Part shown: piece after piece, positions 8,128 to 12,135 of the stretch
How the letters are laid out: each line of letters begins with the position of its first letter
Position numbering within the stretch: position 1 is the first letter of the stretch
Assembly: GCA_900751695.1 (NCBI GenBank)
Contig: CAADSS010000109.1
Location: 1-12,135, forward strand
DNA from: an uncultured Collinsella sp.
GTDB lineage: Bacteria; Actinomycetota; Coriobacteriia; Coriobacteriales; Coriobacteriaceae
Direction of reading: 5' to 3'
DNA: 12,135 nt
The notes under the pieces: generated by a model
Seen by the model: the letters and a program-made list of their open reading frames with translations, nothing else
Told to the model about the DNA's origin: nothing
Databases searched by the model: none
Made by a program: the position numbers and the translations under genes

Positions 8128-9275
8128 TGGCTGAGGCTTTAGAGGTAACGCCCGCCGAGCTGGACGCGTTCGCGGACCGGCTCGGTGAGGTCGAGTCGTA
8201 TCTCCATTTGGACGAAAAGCGCACGCGCGTGACCGAGCTCGAGGCCAAAAGTGTTGCCCCTGGCTTTTGGGATGACGCCGACGCCGCCCGTGCCACCATG
8301 GAGGAGATCGCGCGTACCAAGGAAGATATCGCTGCCGTGGACACCGCGCGCGGCGAGCTTTCCGATGCCCGCGCTGCGCTGGAGCTTGCCGAGGAGATGG
8401 GGGATGACCCCGACGCCGTCGCCCTTCGCGAGGAGGCTACAGCCACGGCTGAGCGCCTGGCCCGGGCCATCGATGAGCTTGAGCTTTCGAGCTGGTTTAC
8501 CGGTGAGTTCGATCACGGCGATGCCATTGTGACCATCAAGCCCGGACAGGGTGGTCTGGAGGCGCAGGACTGGACCTTCATGCTCTTTAAGATGTACATG
8601 AAGTACTGCCAGCGTCGCGGCTGGAAGGTCACCATCAACGACTGTCCCGCGGCCGAGGTCATCGGCATCGACCGCGCGACCTTTACCGTCGAGGGCAAGG
8701 ACGCATTTGGCATGCTGCGCGCCGAGGCCGGCGTCCACCGCTTGGTTCGCATTAGCCCCACCGACGACAAGAAGCGCCGCCAGACCACGTTTGCCGGCGT
8801 CGAGGTCATCCCCGTGCTACCCGATGATATCGACATCGAGATCAGTCCCGATGACATCCGCGTGGACGTGTACCACGCGAGCGGCCCGGGCGGTCAGGGC
8901 GTCAACACCACCGACTCCGCCGTGCGCGTGACGCATTTCCCCAGCGGCATTGTGGTTACCTGCCAAAACGAGCGCAGCCAGATTCAGAACAAGGCCGCGT
9001 GCATGCAGATCCTCAAGGCTCGCCTGTACGAGATTGAGCTCGAGAAGCGCGCCGAGGCCCTGGATGAGATCCGCGGACCCAAGACCACGATTGGTTTTGG
9101 CAACCAGATTCGCAGCTACGTGCTCTACCCGTACCAGATGGTCAAGGACCTACGCACGGGCGTGGAGACCAGCAATGTCGAGGCCGTTCTTGACGATGGC
9201 GACCTGGACCCGTTTGTTATTGGCTACCATCGCTGGGCCACCGGCAACGCCGATGCAGAAGGCTCGGAGGTCTAA
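8127..9275 (+). CDS. prfB: Peptide chain release factor 2 (RF2), SPT variant
   Basis: RF2 (382 residues) releases the finished peptide at UAA and UGA. The N-terminal helical domain (1-110), the decoding domain and the GGQ domain are all present; Gly255-Gly256-Gln257 is the hydrolysis motif. C-terminal features such as GNQIRSYVLYPYQMVKDLRTG identify RF2 rather than RF1. The reading frame is continuous: the usual programmed +1 frameshift near codon 26, with an early in-frame TGA, is absent (here SYLHLD follows), as in many actinobacteria. Oddly, the stop-codon-reading tripeptide, normally SPF in RF2, is Ser210-Pro211-Thr212; the last residue is that of the RF1 tripeptide PxT. The start ATG shares its A with the TAA stop of secA, so translation is probably coupled; a terminator follows. 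Confidence 0.96.
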
Positions 9276-9336
9276 AACATCGGGCAGTTTCAAGCCGATG
9301 CTAAGCCCAACGGTTGGACGGGTTTGTATCCAGAAT

Positions 9337-9360
9337 AAACCCTGCGCAGGGGTGGTTTTT
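9337..9360 (+). terminator. Probable terminator of secA-prfB
   Basis: AAACC (9337-9341) pairs with GGTTT (9354-9358), with further pairing towards the palindromic centre CCTGCGCAGG, and the stem runs into five T (9356-9360). The stem is short and contains a bulge, so strength is uncertain. It lies 62 bases after the prfB stop. Confidence 0.5.
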
Positions 9361-9374
9361 GTCCGGCGAATCGG

Positions 9375-9380
9375 TAGAAT
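9375..9380 (+). promoter_or_regulatory. Possible -10 box for the YitT-family gene
   Basis: TAGAAT lies 66 bases before the predicted ATG. The best -35 at normal spacing (TGGTTT, 9353-9358) is poor and lies within the preceding terminator. Weak evidence. Confidence 0.25.
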
Positions 9381-9399
9381 CGAATACAAGAAGAAGTTC

Positions 9400-9428
9400 A
9401 AAGCGCATCCGTTTGGGTGCGCTTTTTT
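9400..9428 (+). terminator. Strong terminator hairpin just before the YitT-family gene
   Basis: GCGCATCC (9403-9410) pairs perfectly with GGGTGCGC (9415-9422) around GTTT, flanked by A on the left and six T on the right (9423-9428). The T-run ends only two bases before the GGGAGG ribosome binding site. It is either a second terminator for secA-prfB or a leader attenuator. Its core matches the rpmE terminator at 17 of 18 bases. Confidence 0.85.
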
Positions 9429-9440
9429 GAGGGAGGCAGC

Positions 9441-10331
9441 ATGGCATATCGTCTGGACATCAAGCGCATTCTTTCGATGAACTTCTTTCACGACCTGCCC
9501 CAGATCATGTTGGGGTGCGCTCTGGCCGCCATCGCGACCGACTTGTTTTTGATTCCCAACGGTCTTGCCGCCGGTGGCGTTACGGGCCTTGCCACCATTA
9601 TCCAGGCGGTCGGCGCGGCGCGCGGCCTATCGCTTCCCGTTGGTATTCAGACGATCGTGATGAACGCCTTGCTGTTGTTGGTCGTTATGCGCGAGGGCGG
9701 CATGTTCTACGTGGTGCAGACCGCGACGGGCTTTGTGCTGCTGGGCTTCTTTACCGATCTGTTCGCCCCGTTTGTAGCACCTCTGGCGGATGCGGACCTG
9801 ATGCTCCCTGCCATGTGGGGCGGCATTATTACGGGCATCGGTTACGGCATGGTGTTGCGCGCCGGCGCCAACACCGGCGGCTCGGACACGATTGGCCAAA
9901 TCATCTCGCGTAACACCTCGCTGCCGGTGGGCTCGACCGTCATGGCGATCGATGTTGCCGTATGCGCGCTATCGGCTCCGGTCTTTTCAATCGAAAACGC
10001 ACTGTATGCAGGCCTTTCGATGGTCATTAGCGGCTACGTGATCGATGCCGTGGTCGATGGTGGCAACAAACGCCGTATGGTACTCATCATCTCGGACAAG
10101 TTCCCTGATATCGCTGCCGATATCATGTATGGCCTGGGTCGTGGTTGTACCAAGTTTAAGGCGACTGGCATGTATTCGGGTGCCGAGAAGCCAGTGGTTA
10201 TGGTCATCGTGAGCCGTCGAGAGCTCAATACCCTCAAGACGATCGTGCGCGAGCGCGATCCTCATGCCATCGTGACGGTTGCCGACGTTACGGAAGCCTT
10301 CGGCGAGGGATTCAAGGACATTAGCGCGTAG
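9441..10331 (+). CDS. YitT family membrane protein (DUF161 + DUF2179)
   Basis: This 296-residue integral membrane protein has about six hydrophobic segments (roughly 20-40, 68-84, 92-112, 122-141, 165-184 and 188-205), followed by a soluble DUF2179 domain (about 210-296). The family motif GANTGGSDT is at 142-150. The function of the family is not established; a transport or membrane-sensing role is suggested in general. The ATG at 9441 is chosen because GGGAGG (9431-9436) is just upstream; a GTG eight codons earlier (9417) falls inside a terminator stem and has no ribosome binding site. It stands alone between a terminator hairpin and the transketolase leader, and ends with TAG. No obvious terminator follows. 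Confidence 0.9.
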   Translation: MAYRLDIKRILSMNFFHDLPQIMLGCALAAIATDLFLIPNGLAAGGVTGLATIIQAVGAARGLSLPVGIQTIVMNALLLLVVMREGGMFYVVQTATGFVLLGFFTDLFAPFVAPLADADLMLPAMWGGIITGIGYGMVLRAGANTGGSDTIGQIISRNTSLPVGSTVMAIDVAVCALSAPVFSIENALYAGLSMVISGYVIDAVVDGGNKRRMVLIISDKFPDIAADIMYGLGRGCTKFKATGMYSGAEKPVVMVIVSRRELNTLKTIVRERDPHAIVTVADVTEAFGEGFKDISA

Positions 10332-10447
10332 GGTCGACCGCGTTCCATCCAAAAGACGTTCACATTGATAAACCGTTTCATCAGCGGTTCTGCCTGCTAA
10401 ATTGTTCAAATAATGATAAAAACTCTGGTAAAGCCATCAGTTTCCAG

Positions 10448-10453
10448 CATAAT
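10448..10453 (+). promoter_or_regulatory. Possible -10 box for the transketolase operon
   Basis: CATAAT (one base from consensus TATAAT) lies 91 bases before the transketolase start, at the right end of an AT-rich patch (10400-10453) that stands out in a GC-rich region. The -35 is poor (CTGGTA, 10425-10430). The leader up to 10538 has no hairpin that I can support. Confidence 0.35.
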
Positions 10454-10538
10454 GAATGACGTACGTGCATTGCGGCTGTGTTGGGATTACCTTCGGTGCC
10501 GTGCGCATTTTGTCTAATGAGGATGAAAGGAAGGCACA

Positions 10539-11369
10539 ATGAGCGACGAAGAGCTCAAAAAGGTTGCCAACGAGGTAAGGAAGGGCATCGTCACCGGAGT
10601 GCACGCTGCCAAGTCCGGCCATCCGGGCGGTTCGCTCGGCGCTGCCGACATCATGACCTATCTGTACTTTGAGGAAATGAACGTCGACCCGGCCGATCCC
10701 CGCAAGGCTGACCGCGATCGCTTTGTGCTCTCCAAGGGCCACTGTGCTCCGGGTCTGTACGCCGTGCTCGCCGAGCGCGGGTTCTTCCCCAAGGAGGACC
10801 TCGAGACGCTGCGTCATATCGGCAGCCACCTGCAGGGCCATCCCAACATGAACGACACCCCGGGCGTCGATATGTCCACCGGCTCGCTGGGCCAGGGCAT
10901 CTCCGCTGCCGTGGGCATGGCGGTTGCCGCCAAGCACTGGGGTGATACTTACCGCACGTACGCCCTGCTGGGCGATGGCGAGAGCGAGGAGGGCCAGGTC
11001 TGGGAGGCCGCCATGTTTGCCGGCAACCAGCAGCTCGATAACCTCTGCGTGATCGTCGACCACAACGGCCTGCAGATCGACGGCCCCGTCGAGGAGGTCA
11101 ACGACCCCATGCCGCTCGCCGACAAGTTCCGCGCCTTTAAGTTCCACGTGGTGGAGCTTGCCGACGGCAACGATTTCGACCAGATCCGCGCCGCCTTTGC
11201 CGAGGCCCGCGCCACCAAGGGTCAGCCGACCGCCATCATCGCCGAGACCATGAAGGGCAAGGGCGTTTCCTTTATGGAGAACCAGGTTGGTTGGCACGGC
11301 AAGGCCCCCAACGATGAACAGTTTGAGCAGGCCATGGCAGAGCTCACGGCCGCCGGAGAGGAGCTCTAG
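10539..11369 (+). CDS. Transketolase, N-terminal subunit
   Basis: This is the thiamine diphosphate pyrophosphate-binding half of a split transketolase (276 residues), which moves two-carbon units between ketoses and aldoses in the non-oxidative pentose phosphate pathway. Visible: SGHPGG with His28, KGHCAP with His68, GHP with His101, and the cofactor/metal motif GDGESEEG from 145 to Asn176 in DHNGLQ. AAAGGA (10526-10531) lies seven bases before the ATG. The C-terminal half starts one base after the TAG stop, so the two are an operon and should form one heteromeric enzyme. Two-gene transketolases are common in archaea and several anaerobic bacterial groups. Nothing appears to be missing. Confidence 0.95.
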   Translation: MSDEELKKVANEVRKGIVTGVHAAKSGHPGGSLGAADIMTYLYFEEMNVDPADPRKADRDRFVLSKGHCAPGLYAVLAERGFFPKEDLETLRHIGSHLQGHPNMNDTPGVDMSTGSLGQGISAAVGMAVAAKHWGDTYRTYALLGDGESEEGQVWEAAMFAGNQQLDNLCVIVDHNGLQIDGPVEEVNDPMPLADKFRAFKFHVVELADGNDFDQIRAAFAEARATKGQPTAIIAETMKGKGVSFMENQVGWHGKAPNDEQFEQAMAELTAAGEEL

Positions 11370-11370
11370 G

Positions 11371-12135
11371 ATGGCAGACGTCAAGAAAATCGCCACGCGT
11401 GTAAGCTACGGCGAGGCCCTCGTCGAGCTCGCCAACGAGCACGATGACTTTGTGGTCCTCGACGCCGCCCTGGCCGCCGCCACGCAGACCGGCAAATTTA
11501 AGGCCGCATGCCCCGACCGCTTCTTCGATGTGGGTATCGCCGAGAGCAACCTGATGGGTGTTGCCGCCGGTATCGCGACCACCGGTCGTGTTGCCTTCGC
11601 GAGCACCTTTGCCATGTTCGCTGCCGGTCGCGCTTTTGAGCAGGTCCGTAACTCCATCGGCTACCCGCACCTCAACGTTAAGATCGGTGCCACGCACGCC
11701 GGTATCTCGGTGGGCGAGGATGGCGCCACGCACCAGTGCTGCGAGGATATCGCCCTGATGCGCGTCATCCCTGGCATGACTGTGATTGTTCCCGCCGACG
11801 ACGTGGAGGCCCGCGCCGTGACGCGCGCCGCCTACGAGTGCGACGGTCCGGTGTACATGCGCTTCGCCCGTTTGGCCTCGCCGGTTATCAACGACCCCGA
11901 GACCTACAAGTTCGAGTTGGGTAAGGGCATTGTCATGCGCGAGGGCGCCGATGTGACCATCATCGCCTGCGGCCTGATGGTCGGCGAGGCTCTCGAGGCC
12001 GCCGAGCAGCTCGCTGCCGAGGGCATCGACGCCGAGGTCATCAACATGCACACCATCAAGCCCATCGATGCCGACCTGATCGTCAAGAGCGCCACCAAGA
12101 CCGGCCACGTCGTGACCGTCGAGGCGCATTCTGTA
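11371..12135 (+). CDS. Transketolase, C-terminal subunit (cut by window end)
   Basis: The first 255 codons of the pyrimidine-binding half are in the window; the family has about 310 residues, so roughly the last 55 are missing. Glu58 in GIAESN is the cofactor-activating glutamate. Further family hallmarks are FASTFAMFAAGRAFEQ, THAGISVGEDGATHQ and VPADD, and the visible part ends at the conserved VExHSV. The ribosome binding site is in GGAGAGGAG at the end of the upstream gene, and the ATG follows its stop by one base, implying coupled translation and equal amounts of the two subunits. One oddity: residues 31-34 read DAAL where I expect DADL; the replaced Asp belongs to the cofactor site. Confidence 0.93.
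   Translation, partial: MADVKKIATRVSYGEALVELANEHDDFVVLDAALAAATQTGKFKAACPDRFFDVGIAESNLMGVAAGIATTGRVAFASTFAMFAAGRAFEQVRNSIGYPHLNVKIGATHAGISVGEDGATHQCCEDIALMRVIPGMTVIVPADDVEARAVTRAAYECDGPVYMRFARLASPVINDPETYKFELGKGIVMREGADVTIIACGLMVGEALEAAEQLAAEGIDAEVINMHTIKPIDADLIVKSATKTGHVVTVEAHSV

Noticed and set aside
9417..9440. GTG start for the YitT-family protein
   Set aside because: It lies within the 3' arm of a terminator stem and lacks a ribosome binding site, while the ATG at 9441 has GGGAGG.
10371..10389. AACCG/CGGTT hairpin as terminator after the YitT-family gene
   Set aside because: Only five pairs and no T-run follow; too weak.

Overview
The window is GC-rich chromosomal DNA. Gene content, near-exclusive CGC/CGT arginine codons in the host genes, a split transketolase and a single-frame prfB suggest a member of the Coriobacteriia, most likely Collinsella or a close relative. 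That placement is recognition from memory, not a database match.

Layout. The left part (180-2893) is on the minus strand: an ACT-domain protein, then citrate synthase with its own intrinsic terminator, then a Cof-type HAD phosphatase whose stop codon lies inside a short tandem repeat. A 305-base divergent region separates these from rpmE on the plus strand. rpmE encodes ribosomal protein L31 with an unusual ~75-residue Ala/Lys/Glu tail, has two hairpins in its leader, and ends at a strong terminator. Directly after it lies a complete insertion sequence of the IS256/IS1249 type (3732-5087): 26-bp perfect inverted repeats, one transposase on the minus strand, a third copy of the end sequence inside, and an inward-facing terminator. 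The element appears to have landed in the loop of a palindromic intergenic repeat.

To the right, all host genes are on the plus strand: secA, overlapped by one base by prfB (RF2); a YitT-family membrane protein; and the N- and C-terminal transketolase subunits, the second cut off by the window end.

Most are core housekeeping functions: translation (L31, RF2), protein export (SecA), central carbon metabolism (citrate synthase, transketolase). No defence system, CRISPR array, tRNA or rRNA was found. The most notable points are in ordinary genes: RF2 carries SPT where the stop-codon-reading tripeptide is normally SPF; none of the nine complete genes ends in TGA; the only AGG codon of secA forms the ribosome binding site of prfB; and the C-terminal transketolase subunit has Ala where an Asp of the thiamine diphosphate site is expected. 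Several short repeats (GGGGACA hairpins, a shared terminator stem-loop) recur between genes.
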